From: Corynebacterium camporealensis
GTDB lineage: Bacteria > Actinomycetota > Actinomycetes > Mycobacteriales > Mycobacteriaceae
Direction of reading: 5' to 3'
DNA length: 64,000 nt
NCBI RefSeq assembly: GCF_000980815.1
Contig: NZ_CP011311.1
Location: 1,193,815-1,257,814, forward strand
Each line of letters opens with the position of its first letter. The stretch's first letter is position 1. The notes beneath the pieces are model-generated. The model was not told where the DNA came from. It made no database searches and saw nothing but the letters and a program-made list of their open reading frames with translations. Positions 44,684 to 53,172 of the stretch are shown one piece after another. The translations under genes were made by a program, and so were the position numbers.

Positions 44684-46132
44684 CTAGCTTTCAGTCTGGC
44701 TGCGGTCGCCGGACCACTCGATGTGGAAGGTGCCCTCGCGGTCGGTGCGCTTGAAGGTGTGCGCGCCGAAGAAGTCACGCTGGCCCTGAATCAGAGCAGC
44801 CGGCAGGCGCTTGGCACGCAGGCTGTCGTAGTAGGACAGGGAAGAAGCAAAGACCGGAACCGGCAGACCCAGCTGGGTGGCCTTGACGACCACACGACGC
44901 CACGGGGCGATGAGGTCTTCCAGCTCAGACTTGAAGTACGGATCCAGAATCAGTGCTGGCAGATCCGGGTTGGTGTCGTAGGCCTCGCGGATACGATCCA
45001 GGAACTTCGCACGGATGATGCAGCCGCCACGCCAGATGGTGGCCAGGTCGCGTGGGTCGACTTCCCAGCCGTATTCCTTGGAACCGGCCTTGATTTCATC
45101 AAAGCCCTGAGAGTACGCAATCAGCTTGGATGCGTAGAGGGCACGGCGGACGTCCTCGATGAACTCGTCCTTGGAGATATCCGCGTCCGTGTCAACGCCA
45201 GCAGGCAGCTGACCTTCCTGAGCAGCAGCGCGCTGGTCAGTGGAGGAGGAGAGTGCACGGGCAAAGACGGCCTCGGCAATAGCGGTGATCGGCACGCCCA
45301 GATCCAGACCGTTAATCGCGGTCCAGCGGCCGGTGCCCTTCTGGCCGGCTTCGTCGACGATGACATCGACAAGTGGTGCGCCCGTATCCGGGTCGGTCTG
45401 AGCCAGGACCTCAGCGGTGATTTCAATGAGGTAGGAATCCAGGTCGCCGGAGTTCCACTCGCGGAAGACCTCCGCGATTTCCGCTGGCTCCATACCCGCG
45501 CCGTAGCGCAGCAGCTGGTAAGCCTCGCCGATGACCTGCATGTCGGCGTACTCGATGCCGTTGTGGACCATCTTCACGAAGTGGCCAGCACCATCCGGAC
45601 CGATGTGGGTGACACACGGGGTGCCGTCAACGTTGGCCGCAATGGACTCCAGAATTGGGCCCAGGGTTTCCCAGGACTCAGCCGGGCCACCAGGCATGAT
45701 GGATGGGCCATTCAGTGCGCCTTCTTCGCCACCGGAGATACCAGCACCGACGAAGTGACGGCCGCAGGCTGCGACCTCCTTTTCACGACGCATGGTGTCG
45801 GTGTAGAGCGCGTTGCCACCATCGATGATGATGTCGCCTTCATCCATGGCCTCAGCCAGCTGGTCAATCACAGCATCGGTAGCCTTGCCAGCCTGCACCA
45901 TGATGATCGCCTTGCGGGGGCGCTCCAGGGAAGCAACGAAGTCTTCGACCGTCTCGGCGGGCAGGAAGTTTCCTTCCTCACCGTGATCGGCAATAAGAGC
46001 CTGGGTCTTTTCCGGGCTACGGTTGTACACAGCAACAGTGTTGCCATTGCGAGCAAAGTTACGGGCCAGGTTCGAGCCCATCACGGCTAGTCCAACTACG
46101 CCAATCTGCGCGAGATCTGTCTTTTCAGTCAT
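44684..46132 (-). CDS. gnd: 6-phosphogluconate dehydrogenase, decarboxylating
   Basis: A 482-residue enzyme of the oxidative pentose phosphate pathway that makes ribulose-5-phosphate, CO2 and NADPH. The N-terminal Rossmann fold is [15 protein letters not shown] (about 11-25). The family signature is [24 protein letters not shown]-like at 260-285 ([14 protein letters not shown]), with the substrate Lys/Asn in [16 protein letters not shown]. The start is set to ATG 46132 ([10 protein letters not shown]), because the long upstream frame would run through the divergent thioesterase promoter. It is followed by the helicase gene. Confidence 0.97.
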   Translation of the reverse strand: [482 protein letters not shown]

Positions 46133-46155
46133 GGCAACCATCTTAGAACACGCAC

Positions 46156-46161
46156 TATGGT
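46156..46161 (+). promoter_or_regulatory. Possible -10 for thioesterase gene
   Basis: TATGGT ends eight bases before ATG 46170 in the 37-base spacer divergent from gnd. No ribosome-binding site is obvious. The weak hexamer makes this uncertain. Confidence 0.3.
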
Positions 46162-46169
46162 TGTCTCCT

Positions 46170-46619
46170 ATGAAACATTTGCAGGTTTTAGAAGAGATGC
46201 TCGCCCGCGCCCGGAAAGCCCCTCTGAGTGAAGAAGATCTCGCCGAATTAGAAAAGCACAACATGGGTTTGGGCAAGACCCTCGGCATGCGTTTTACCTA
46301 CCTGGGGCCGAAGGAAGCCCGCTTGGTCGCGCCGGTTACTCCGGACACGCACCAGCCTTGGGGCGTGGCTAACGGTGGATTTTATGCATCCTTGGCCGAG
46401 TCCGTTGCTTCGATTGCCAGCGTGGTCGCCGGCGGTAAGCCTGCAGTGGGCGTGAATAACTCCACGGACTTCATCAAGTCCACCAGCGAAGGCGAAGTAG
46501 AGGCCGTGGCCACCCCGATTCAGCTGGGTCGTCGTACCCACCTGTGGAACATCGACATCACCCAGGGTGAGACCCTTTTGGCACGCAGTACGCTGCGCAC
46601 CATGCTTCTCGATGCCTAA
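46170..46619 (+). CDS. PaaI-family hotdog thioesterase
   Basis: A 149-residue single hotdog-fold protein. The characteristic helix region PWGVANGGFYASLAESVASIAS (about 66-87) follows conserved strands (MRFTYLGPKEARLVAPVTP), and the end reads VEAVATPIQLGRRTHLWNIDITQGETLLARSTLRTMLL. The family cleaves acyl-CoA thioesters, often aromatic or medium-chain. The start is MKHLQVLEEML at 46170, because the upstream frame overlaps gnd. The 3' end overlaps the convergent corA by four bases. A thioesterase beside gnd also occurs in mycobacteria. Confidence 0.85.
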   Translation: MKHLQVLEEMLARARKAPLSEEDLAELEKHNMGLGKTLGMRFTYLGPKEARLVAPVTPDTHQPWGVANGGFYASLAESVASIASVVAGGKPAVGVNNSTDFIKSTSEGEVEAVATPIQLGRRTHLWNIDITQGETLLARSTLRTMLLDA

Positions 46620-47686
46620 AGCCAGTCGTTCTTGCGGAACCAGATAAACAGACCCGTCACCACGCCGACCATGATGAGAATCGCCATCGGGTAGCCAAGC
46701 GTCCAGTGCAGCTCCGGCATGCGGTCAAAGTTCATGCCGTAGATACCTGCTACCAGGGTGGGTGCTGCCCACATGCCAACGACTGCAGAAATGGTGCGCA
46801 TGTCAGAGTTTTGCTGCATGGTCACCTTGGCCACGGAGGCATCGATAAGCGAGGTTAGGCGCTCATCGAAGTTGGCCACCTGGTCTTTAACGACCAGCTC
46901 GTGGTCGTGGACGTCACGCAGGTAAGAACGAATCTGTTTGGAGATGAGATCCTTGTGGTCGGAAATCATGTGCTTGAGCGCGACCGACAACGGGTTAATC
47001 GCGTGCTTCATCTCCAAGATCTCACGCTTGAAGGTGTAAATACGGTCGATGTTGAACTTCTGTCGTGGGGTGAAGACTTCTTCTTCAATTTCATCGACCT
47101 CATCGGAAATAAGCTGGGCAATTTCCGAGTAACGGTCGACCATCATATCCAGAATCTTCCAGGCCATCGCCACTGGACCCAGCTCGACTAGGTCCTGCTC
47201 ACCATCGACCACGTAGGCCAGGTTCGGCAGCTTCGCACCGTGGCGGACGGTAATGAGGAAGTCTGCGCCCATAATCATCTGCACCTCACCAGTGGAGATG
47301 ATCTGGCGCTTATCTAGCACCTCATCGTGGTCACGGTAATTGACCGAGCGAGCCACCATGAACAACTGGTCGTCGTAACGCTCCAGCTTAGGGCGCTGGT
47401 GTGCTTGGACTGCGTCTTCGACGATCAGTTCGTGAATATTAAACTCCGAGGCCACCTTCGTCATCTGGGATTCCAAAGGCTCATGCAAACCCACCCACAC
47501 AAAGCCGCGGCCGTATTCTTTCACCGCGTCTTGTGCCGAATGCGGGGTGTATTCGCCCGGCAGGGCTTCACCGTCGACGAAGACGCGGCAGTGCTCAATT
47601 GCGCGTTCAGCAGGCACCGCAAGCCGCGACGGGGTCGAGTTTTCGCCCTTTTTGCGCGGCCTAAATGGAGAGGGTACGACAGCCAT
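46616..47686 (-). CDS. corA: CorA-family magnesium/divalent cation channel
   Basis: A 356-residue pentameric channel with a large cytoplasmic domain, the long stalk helix (NIDRIYTFKREILEMKHAINPLSVALKHMI) and two C-terminal membrane helices. The GMN selectivity motif is intact in GIYGMNFDRMPEL (about 308-318), followed by the basic C-terminus FRKNDWL. It imports Mg2+ or Co2+ along the membrane potential. The ATG 47686 is chosen from AAGGAGG nine bases upstream. A longer frame would cross into the divergent gene region. Confidence 0.93.
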   Translation of the reverse strand: MAVVPSPFRPRKKGENSTPSRLAVPAERAIEHCRVFVDGEALPGEYTPHSAQDAVKEYGRGFVWVGLHEPLESQMTKVASEFNIHELIVEDAVQAHQRPKLERYDDQLFMVARSVNYRDHDEVLDKRQIISTGEVQMIMGADFLITVRHGAKLPNLAYVVDGEQDLVELGPVAMAWKILDMMVDRYSEIAQLISDEVDEIEEEVFTPRQKFNIDRIYTFKREILEMKHAINPLSVALKHMISDHKDLISKQIRSYLRDVHDHELVVKDQVANFDERLTSLIDASVAKVTMQQNSDMRTISAVVGMWAAPTLVAGIYGMNFDRMPELHWTLGYPMAILIMVGVVTGLFIWFRKNDWL

Positions 47687-47745
47687 GCGAGTGTGCCTCC
47701 TTCGGAGTTTTCGGTAGCGGGTAAAGCCTACACTGCGCAAGAGCT

Positions 47746-47751
47746 TATAAT
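47746..47751 (+). promoter_or_regulatory. -10 element of a leaderless methyltransferase transcript
   Basis: Perfect TATAAT ends seven bases before ATG 47759. No Shine-Dalgarno sequence is present, so the transcript is expected to start at the A of the start codon or next to it. Confidence 0.6.
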
Positions 47752-47758
47752 TGAGCGC

Positions 47759-48361
47759 ATGCCCACCTGGAAAGAAGTTACGAGCGCAAACCCGGAGCAT
47801 TCGCACAACTTTGCACGAAAGTGGAAGGTCTTAGAAGCCCAGGGTAAAGACATCCACGGCGAAGCACGGCTTGTCGATGCCATGGTGGAACGCAATTCCC
47901 GCATCCTTGACGCCGGCTGCGGTACCGGCCGCTTAGGCGGCGAACTCCTTCGCCGGGGCCACGAGGTCGTCGGCGTCGATGTGGATCCGATTCTTATCCA
48001 GCACGCCGAAGCCGATCACCCAGAAGGCACCTGGGAAGTAGGCGATCTATCCGAAGACACCATTCCGGGCGAGAACTTCGACCTCGCCGTTGCTGCCGGT
48101 AACGTCATGGGCTTTCTCGCCGTCGAAGGTCGCACCGCCGCGCTGCGCAACATCTTCGACAGCCTGCACCCCGGCGGCCGCTTTGTTACCGGCTTCGGCG
48201 AAGGCCGCGGCTGGGAATTCGACGACTTCATGCAGATGGCCAAGGAGGTCGGCTTTCGCGTCGACTTTAAGTTCTCCTCCTGGGACCTGAAGGTCTTCCA
48301 CCCGAACTCGACCTTCCTCGTCGCCGTCTTATCGAAGCCCGGCTCCTCGCTCTTGGATTAG
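47759..48361 (+). CDS. Small SAM-dependent methyltransferase
   Basis: A 200-residue class I methyltransferase. Motif I is ILDAGCGTGRLGGELL (about 46-61), the acidic motif II VVGVDVDPILI, motif IV FDLAVAAGNVMGFLA and the post-IV LHPGGRFVTGFGEG. The N-terminus WKEVTSANPEHSHNFARKWKVLEAQGKDIHGEARLVD is a helical cap seen in actinobacterial members of unknown substrate. The leaderless start at 47759 is supported by the adjacent TATAAT. It diverges from corA with 72 bases between. Confidence 0.85.
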   Translation: MPTWKEVTSANPEHSHNFARKWKVLEAQGKDIHGEARLVDAMVERNSRILDAGCGTGRLGGELLRRGHEVVGVDVDPILIQHAEADHPEGTWEVGDLSEDTIPGENFDLAVAAGNVMGFLAVEGRTAALRNIFDSLHPGGRFVTGFGEGRGWEFDDFMQMAKEVGFRVDFKFSSWDLKVFHPNSTFLVAVLSKPGSSLLD

Positions 48362-48364
48362 CGT

Positions 48365-48403
48365 CAGCGGGCTTACGCCCGCTAACAAAGGCTTCAGCCT
48401 TTA
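48365..48403 (+). terminator. Double hairpin after the methyltransferase gene
   Basis: Two adjacent stems, AGCGGGC-TTAC-GCCCGCT (about 48366-48383) and AAAGGC-TTCA-GCCTTT (about 48387-48402). The second is followed by AGTCTTTCG. They separate this gene from the convergent thi operon. Confidence 0.6.
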
Positions 48404-48443
48404 GTCTTTCGTCCCCGCGCCGTCGCTTTACCGACGACGCGCG

Positions 48444-50045
48444 TTAACGACGATGCGCTTGGTCGAAGAATTCGACCTCGTAGAACGCAGCTTGGGCGTA
48501 GGCCTGCTCAGCACGACGGCGGGTTTCTGGGCTAGCGTCGGCCAGTGCGCGCTCTGCGATGTCTAGTACACGACGGGTGTCATCCAGGAAGTCCTGGCCG
48601 CCGTACATGTCCAGCCATTCCTCGAAGGGGTGGCCCGGGTGGTTTTGCTCAAACAGGTGCAGGCCGACTTCGGCGTAGAGCCAGTAGCAGGGGAGAACCG
48701 CACCAATGCCGACGACATAGTCATCAGTGTGCGTGGTAGCACTCAGGAAGTCCGTATATGCGCGGGTAACACGCGAGGGCAAAATCGCTGCAGTGTCAGA
48801 CTCAACGTGTGAACCACGAGAGTCATCGTTAAGCTCAGTGCGGTGCAGGTCAGCTTCGACGCTGATGCACTCCGCAGCACCCTGTGCCCAGTGCAGCTGA
48901 TCCTTTTGGTTACGGGCCATGCCAGCCAGACGTGCCAGGGACTTGGAGTACAGGTCCAAGTAGAAGGAATCCTGCTGCAGGTAGAAACGGAAGTCCTCGC
49001 GATTAAGCGTTCCTTGACCCAACTGCTGGATGAAGCTTAAGTCCTGGATGTCAGCGAAGTACTGTGCACCAACGTCCCACATGCGCTGGGTGTGCGGACC
49101 AGGAGCTTCTAGCTTCGGTGCAGGTAGTTCGCTGGTCTCTGCCTCCGCGGAGATATTCCTCGACGCGGCGACGCCGTCGTTGTTCTCATCGGTAACGACA
49201 GCGACGGGGAAGAGCTCCGCACCGCCTTGCAGACGACGGCTGCGGTGGAAGTGGTCGACTGGGCCGTTGCCCTTGCCGACGTGAAGTGCATCGGCATTCG
49301 CGATGGCTTCGTGCAGCCAATTAGTCGACCAGGTCAGTGCACGCTCCAGGTCATCGCCAGCGCCCAGACGGGTGGCAAGGGCTGAGGACAACGAACATCC
49401 TGTGCCGTGGGTGTTGTTGGTGTCGACGCGGGGGCTGGGAACGCGGAAAGGTTCTTGGTTCGGGCGCACGACCGCGTTATCGGCGATGTCGCTGCGCAAG
49501 TGACCGCCTTTTACGATGATGGCGGTGTTGTGCTTGTCGGCCCAGGCCTGGGCTTGTTCGATAGCCACGTCGAAGTCGTCGGCTTCATCGTTTTGGGTGA
49601 GAACGGCAAGCTCTTTCAGGTTGGGTGTAATGACCGTGGCGTGTTGGCAAAGCTCACGCACAGCATCTTCGGCTTCAGCGTCGAGCAGGCGATCATTGGA
49701 CGAGGCCACCATGACGGGATCGAGGACGACTGGGACGTCGCCGAAGCGGGGGAGGTATTCGCGTACAACGTCGGCGATGGCGGTGTTGGAGAGCATGCCG
49801 ATTTTCACTGCGTCGACGTCAACATCGTCGAGGACGGCATCGAGCTGCTCGCGCAGGAACTCCACGGGTGGCAGATGGATGCTGCGCACGCCTTGAGTGT
49901 TTTGGGCAACCAGAGCGGTGACCACGCTCATGCCGAAACCATCGGCAGCGGCAATGGCTTTCAGGTCTGCTTGGATACCGGCGCCACCGGTGGGGTCAGT
50001 ACCGGCAATCGAGAGAACACGTGCGGGTTGCTGGGTCTTAGCCAC
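48444..50045 (-). CDS. thiD: ThiD-TenA fusion: HMP-P kinase with C-terminal thiaminase II domain
   Basis: A 533-residue bifunctional protein. Residues 1-255 form the HMP/HMP-P kinase of thiamine synthesis (VLSIAGTDPTGGAGIQADLKA; NTHGTGCSLSSALA near 230). After a 60-residue linker, residues about 315-533 are a TenA-like domain with the PCYWLYAEVG cysteine motif, which hydrolyses degraded pyrimidine precursors for salvage. The start is GTG 50045, eight bases inside thiE, with AGGAGG six bases upstream. A longer frame would run into thiE. It is the last gene of thiM-thiE-thiD, all behind a TPP riboswitch. Confidence 0.9.
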   Translation of the reverse strand: MAKTQQPARVLSIAGTDPTGGAGIQADLKAIAAADGFGMSVVTALVAQNTQGVRSIHLPPVEFLREQLDAVLDDVDVDAVKIGMLSNTAIADVVREYLPRFGDVPVVLDPVMVASSNDRLLDAEAEDAVRELCQHATVITPNLKELAVLTQNDEADDFDVAIEQAQAWADKHNTAIIVKGGHLRSDIADNAVVRPNQEPFRVPSPRVDTNNTHGTGCSLSSALATRLGAGDDLERALTWSTNWLHEAIANADALHVGKGNGPVDHFHRSRRLQGGAELFPVAVVTDENNDGVAASRNISAEAETSELPAPKLEAPGPHTQRMWDVGAQYFADIQDLSFIQQLGQGTLNREDFRFYLQQDSFYLDLYSKSLARLAGMARNQKDQLHWAQGAAECISVEADLHRTELNDDSRGSHVESDTAAILPSRVTRAYTDFLSATTHTDDYVVGIGAVLPCYWLYAEVGLHLFEQNHPGHPFEEWLDMYGGQDFLDDTRRVLDIAERALADASPETRRRAEQAYAQAAFYEVEFFDQAHRR

Positions 50046-50655
50046 GGTAGGCCTCCTTGAGTTCGCGTGCGGCAGCAGCAGGGTCGTCGGCTGCCATGAT
50101 GTCGCTGACCACGCAGATTCCTGCGAAGTCAGTCTGGGTGAAATCAGCTGCGTTGTGGCCTTTAATGCCACCGATAGCTACTGGAGTAGTGCCGACCTCG
50201 CGTGCATGAGTGGCTAGCTTGGCAGCAGCCTCCACGCCCATTCCTTCGGGGGCGTCGGCTTTGGTGGCAGTCGAAAAGACAGGTCCAATACCGACCACGT
50301 CAGCACTCGCAGCGGCCTTGATTTCTTCTGGTGTAGATGCGGATACGCCGAGCAGCTGGTCAGGTCCGAGGAGCTCGCGGGCCTTTTCCATGGCCATATC
50401 GGATTGGCCCACATGGGCATGGCAGCCAAGGCGTGCGGCGACCTCGACGCGGTCGTTGATAAACAGCGGGATATCGCCGAGCTGGTCGAGAAGTTCGCGT
50501 CCCATGGCTTCGATCTCTTCGTCGCTGGCGGTCTTGTCGCGCAGCTGCACGACGGTCACGCCACCCTCGACGGCTTTGAGCACTGTGGGAACGACGTTGT
50601 CGCGACCACCAGCTAAGTCTGGGTCGGTAATGAGATAAAGCGAGTAGTCAATCAC
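50038..50655 (-). CDS. thiE: Thiamine phosphate synthase
   Basis: A 205-residue TIM-barrel enzyme that joins HMP-pyrophosphate and thiazole phosphate into thiamine phosphate. Typical blocks are [62 protein letters not shown] and [15 protein letters not shown]. The length fits. The ATG overlaps the thiM stop by four bases. The next gene starts inside its end. Position and content mark a thiazole/pyrimidine salvage operon. Confidence 0.95.
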   Translation of the reverse strand: MIDYSLYLITDPDLAGGRDNVVPTVLKAVEGGVTVVQLRDKTASDEEIEAMGRELLDQLGDIPLFINDRVEVAARLGCHAHVGQSDMAMEKARELLGPDQLLGVSASTPEEIKAAASADVVGIGPVFSTATKADAPEGMGVEAAAKLATHAREVGTTPVAIGGIKGHNAADFTQTDFAGICVVSDIMAADDPAAAARELKEAYRG

Positions 50656-51428
50656 TTGATGGTCACCTCGTTTGCGATAGCAGCACCGTCTAGTTCATAG
50701 AGCGCATCCAACCAGGCCACGGCGAAAGAGCCAGGGGCGCTAGCGCTGCGGACGGCGACGCTGCCCGCAGCAGAGGCGTGTGCGTGTGCGGTAGCTACTG
50801 CGACGAATGGGTCGTCGTAGGCACCCAGGTAGGCCGCGCACAGAGCACCAAGCGCACAACCGGTGCCGGTGACTTTCTGCAGCAGGGGATGCCCGCCTTC
50901 AATGAGCACGTGTTGGTTGGCATCCACGATGAGGTCCTTCGGGCCCGATACACCGACAACAGCGCCAGTTTTCTTGGCTAGTTCTTGAGCGGCAGCCAGT
51001 GCATCGTTGACGTTGGCAGTGGATTCGGTACCGCGGCCGCCGGCGCCACCATTGAGCGCGATGATTTCCGAGGCATTACCGCGAATGGCTGCCGGGTGCT
51101 GTTGGACGACCTCGCGGGCAAAGTCGCTGCGGAGTTTCGGTCCACCCATGGCCACCGGGTCGAGCACCCATGGCGTGTGGCCCTGTGCACCGGCGATGGC
51201 AGCACGCATACCGCCGTATTGCTCAGTGGAGGGGGTTCCGATGTTGATCAGCACACCATGGGCGATCTGGGCGAACTCTTCTGATTCTTCTGGAGTATCC
51301 AACATCGCTGGGCTAGCGCCCGCGGCCAATAGTGCATTGGCGGTGAAGTTGGTGACGACCTTGTTGGTCAAGCATTGTACGAGCGGTTCTACCTTCTGAA
51401 GGCAGGCATGCGCATCAGCAAAATCCAC
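50652..51428 (-). CDS. thiM: Hydroxyethylthiazole kinase
   Basis: A 258-residue kinase phosphorylating the thiazole alcohol for thiamine salvage. Family marks include [27 protein letters not shown], the [12 protein letters not shown] block with the active-site region, [14 protein letters not shown], and the anion-hole motif [17 protein letters not shown] near 190. The start is GTG 51428, five bases after GAAGGAA. An upstream in-frame start would lie inside the TPP riboswitch and is rejected. The first two bases of the start codon fall in the riboswitch closing helix. Confidence 0.94.
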   Translation of the reverse strand: MDFADAHACLQKVEPLVQCLTNKVVTNFTANALLAAGASPAMLDTPEESEEFAQIAHGVLINIGTPSTEQYGGMRAAIAGAQGHTPWVLDPVAMGGPKLRSDFAREVVQQHPAAIRGNASEIIALNGGAGGRGTESTANVNDALAAAQELAKKTGAVVGVSGPKDLIVDANQHVLIEGGHPLLQKVTGTGCALGALCAAYLGAYDDPFVAVATAHAHASAAGSVAVRSASAPGSFAVAWLDALYELDGAAIANEVTIK

Positions 51429-51508
51429 AACAATTCCTTCGCTAGTTCTAACTGAGAGCAGGTTCAATGGGTATTTCTCAGCCCCGCTGGCGGGGCACCC
51501 CATGTTGT
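51427..51508 (-). promoter_or_regulatory. TPP riboswitch controlling the thi operon
   Basis: The minus strand carries the thi-box elements in order: GGGGTGC (51495-51501), a CCCC/GGGG hairpin, GCTGAGA, ACCC, GAACCTG, and the 3' element AGCGAAGGA. The closing helix P1 is ACAACA (51503-51508) with TGTTGT (51427-51432). The ribosome site GAAGGAA (51434-51440) and the first two start-codon bases are therefore within the aptamer, pointing to translational repression when thiamine pyrophosphate binds. Confidence 0.9.
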
Positions 51509-51590
51509 ATAAGTCCCGAGGCTAGCAATCATTCGTCGACTATCGCAGCAACTTTTTACTCGCGTACCCCCGAAGGTGTGAAAACAGCAA

Positions 51591-51621
51591 GAAGACCACC
51601 TGCATGTTGCAGATGGTCTTC
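51591..51621 (-). terminator. Terminator of ndh
   Basis: GAAGACCA...TGCA (51591-51604) pairs with TGCA...TGGTCTTC (51608-51621). On the minus strand it is followed by TTGCTGTTTTC. It lies 22 bases past the ndh stop and before the thi leader. Confidence 0.8.
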
Positions 51622-51642
51622 GTTCAGACGGCGCTTAGGGGA

Positions 51643-52989
51643 TTACTCGCCCTGCTTCTTGCCGATGATGTTGCGTGCGTGGCGCTGCTGCTGGGTGATT
51701 TCCAGGTTGCCGCGGTTGCGGGAAACCAGGTTGGTCAGCCAGTTGACGGTCACAGCCAGGCGGGAGCGCAGGCCGGTGACGTAGGTGAAGTGCAGTGCCA
51801 TCCACATGACCCATGCCGGGAAGCCGGTGATTTCGGTCTTGCCCAGCTTCACGACGGCCTTGAAGCGGGAGATGATCGCCATGGAGCCCTTGTCGAAGTA
51901 GTCGAATGCCTCGTTCTCGTCGGCAGTCGACTCCTCGTCGACCTTGGCCTCAATCAGCTTGGCAGCGTGGCCACCGGTCTGAATTGCGACCTGTGCCAGA
52001 CCCGGCAAGCGGTCCAGACCCATCATGTCGCCGATGACGTAGACGTTGTCGTAGTTGCCAACGGTCAGGTCCTTGTTGACCGGAACGCGACCAGCGCGGT
52101 CAGCCTCGACACCAGCCTGCTCAGCAATGGACTTGCCCAGCGGGGAAGCAGCCACACCAGCGGACCAGATCTTGGTTGCGCCCTCGATGGTGACGTTTTC
52201 TTCGGTCTTCATGTTCTTGTAGGTCACGGCGTCCTCGGTGACGTCGGTAACCATAGCGTTCAGGCGAACGATAACGCCCTGCTTTTCCAGAGCACGCTTT
52301 GCCTTGCGGCCCAGACGCTTGCCGAACGGCGGCAGAACCTGCGGAGCACCGTCCAGCAGGTAAATCTTGGCAGCCATCGGGGAGTAGTGGTTGTAGAGAT
52401 CCGCCAGGGTGCGGTGAGCCATCTCCACGATCTGGCCGGTCAGCTCCACACCGGTCGGGCCAGCACCAACGATGATGAAGGTCAGCAGGCGCTCGCGCTC
52501 CTCCGGGTCATCGGTAAGCTCTGCTTCTTCGAAGGCAGAAACGATGCGGGAGCGTAGCTCGAGTGCGTCATCCAGGGTCTTCATGCCCGGTGCGAACTCA
52601 GCGAAGTGATCGTTGCCGAAGTAGGACTGGCCGGAACCAGCAGCGACAATGATGGAGTCATAAGCGAAGGTACGGGAGTACTCGCCCAGCTCCGCGGTCA
52701 CGGTCTGTGCCTTGATATCAACGTCGGTGACTTCGCCGTTGACGAAGTTGACGTTGTCCTGATGGCGCAGCAGCTGACGGGTAGACGGTGCGATCTCACC
52801 GGAGGAGATCATGCCGGTTGCTACCTGGTACAGCATCGGCTGGAACAGGTGGTGGTTCTTCTTATCGATCAGGGTGACATCAACGTCAGCGCCCTTGAGC
52901 TGCTTAACAGCATTCAGGCCGCCGAATCCGGCGCCGATAATGACCACATGGTGGCGATCATCGCTCGGACGGTACGGGGTGTTAGTCAT
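51643..52989 (-). CDS. ndh: Type II NADH:quinone dehydrogenase
   Basis: A 448-residue single-subunit, non-proton-pumping NADH dehydrogenase on the inner face of the membrane. The FAD-binding motif VVIIGAGFGGLNAVKQL is at 15-31, and the NADH-binding FIIVGAGPTGVELTGQI near 166. VYVIGDMMGLDRLPGLAQVAIQTGGHAAKLI and the C-terminal amphipathic helix region (ITGFPAWVMWMALHFTYVTGLRSRL) complete the family pattern. In C. glutamicum this is the main route for NADH into menaquinone, as complex I is absent. AGGAAGG lies upstream of the ATG. Confidence 0.95.
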   Translation of the reverse strand: MTNTPYRPSDDRHHVVIIGAGFGGLNAVKQLKGADVDVTLIDKKNHHLFQPMLYQVATGMISSGEIAPSTRQLLRHQDNVNFVNGEVTDVDIKAQTVTAELGEYSRTFAYDSIIVAAGSGQSYFGNDHFAEFAPGMKTLDDALELRSRIVSAFEEAELTDDPEERERLLTFIIVGAGPTGVELTGQIVEMAHRTLADLYNHYSPMAAKIYLLDGAPQVLPPFGKRLGRKAKRALEKQGVIVRLNAMVTDVTEDAVTYKNMKTEENVTIEGATKIWSAGVAASPLGKSIAEQAGVEADRAGRVPVNKDLTVGNYDNVYVIGDMMGLDRLPGLAQVAIQTGGHAAKLIEAKVDEESTADENEAFDYFDKGSMAIISRFKAVVKLGKTEITGFPAWVMWMALHFTYVTGLRSRLAVTVNWLTNLVSRNRGNLEITQQQRHARNIIGKKQGE

Positions 52990-53172
52990 GTTGAGGGATA
53001 CCTTCCTAAGAAAGTCAATTCAGAGTACTGATTCAGTCTAGTCGCTAGAAACCGTACACGCATACGTTATACCCAGTTACTTTTGGGTTCTCCGGCCAGT
53101 CGGCATCTTCCACGCCACCACGCGAATTAGAGTGGTATGAAGATCTGTCATCGGAAGGAGACATCGAAGAAT

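Noticed and set aside
44528..46090. 520-codon open frame opposite gnd
   Set aside because: Antisense shadow; gnd is complete and well supported on the minus strand.
51604..52557. 317-codon open frame opposite ndh
   Set aside because: Antisense shadow of ndh; composition reflects the reversed codons.
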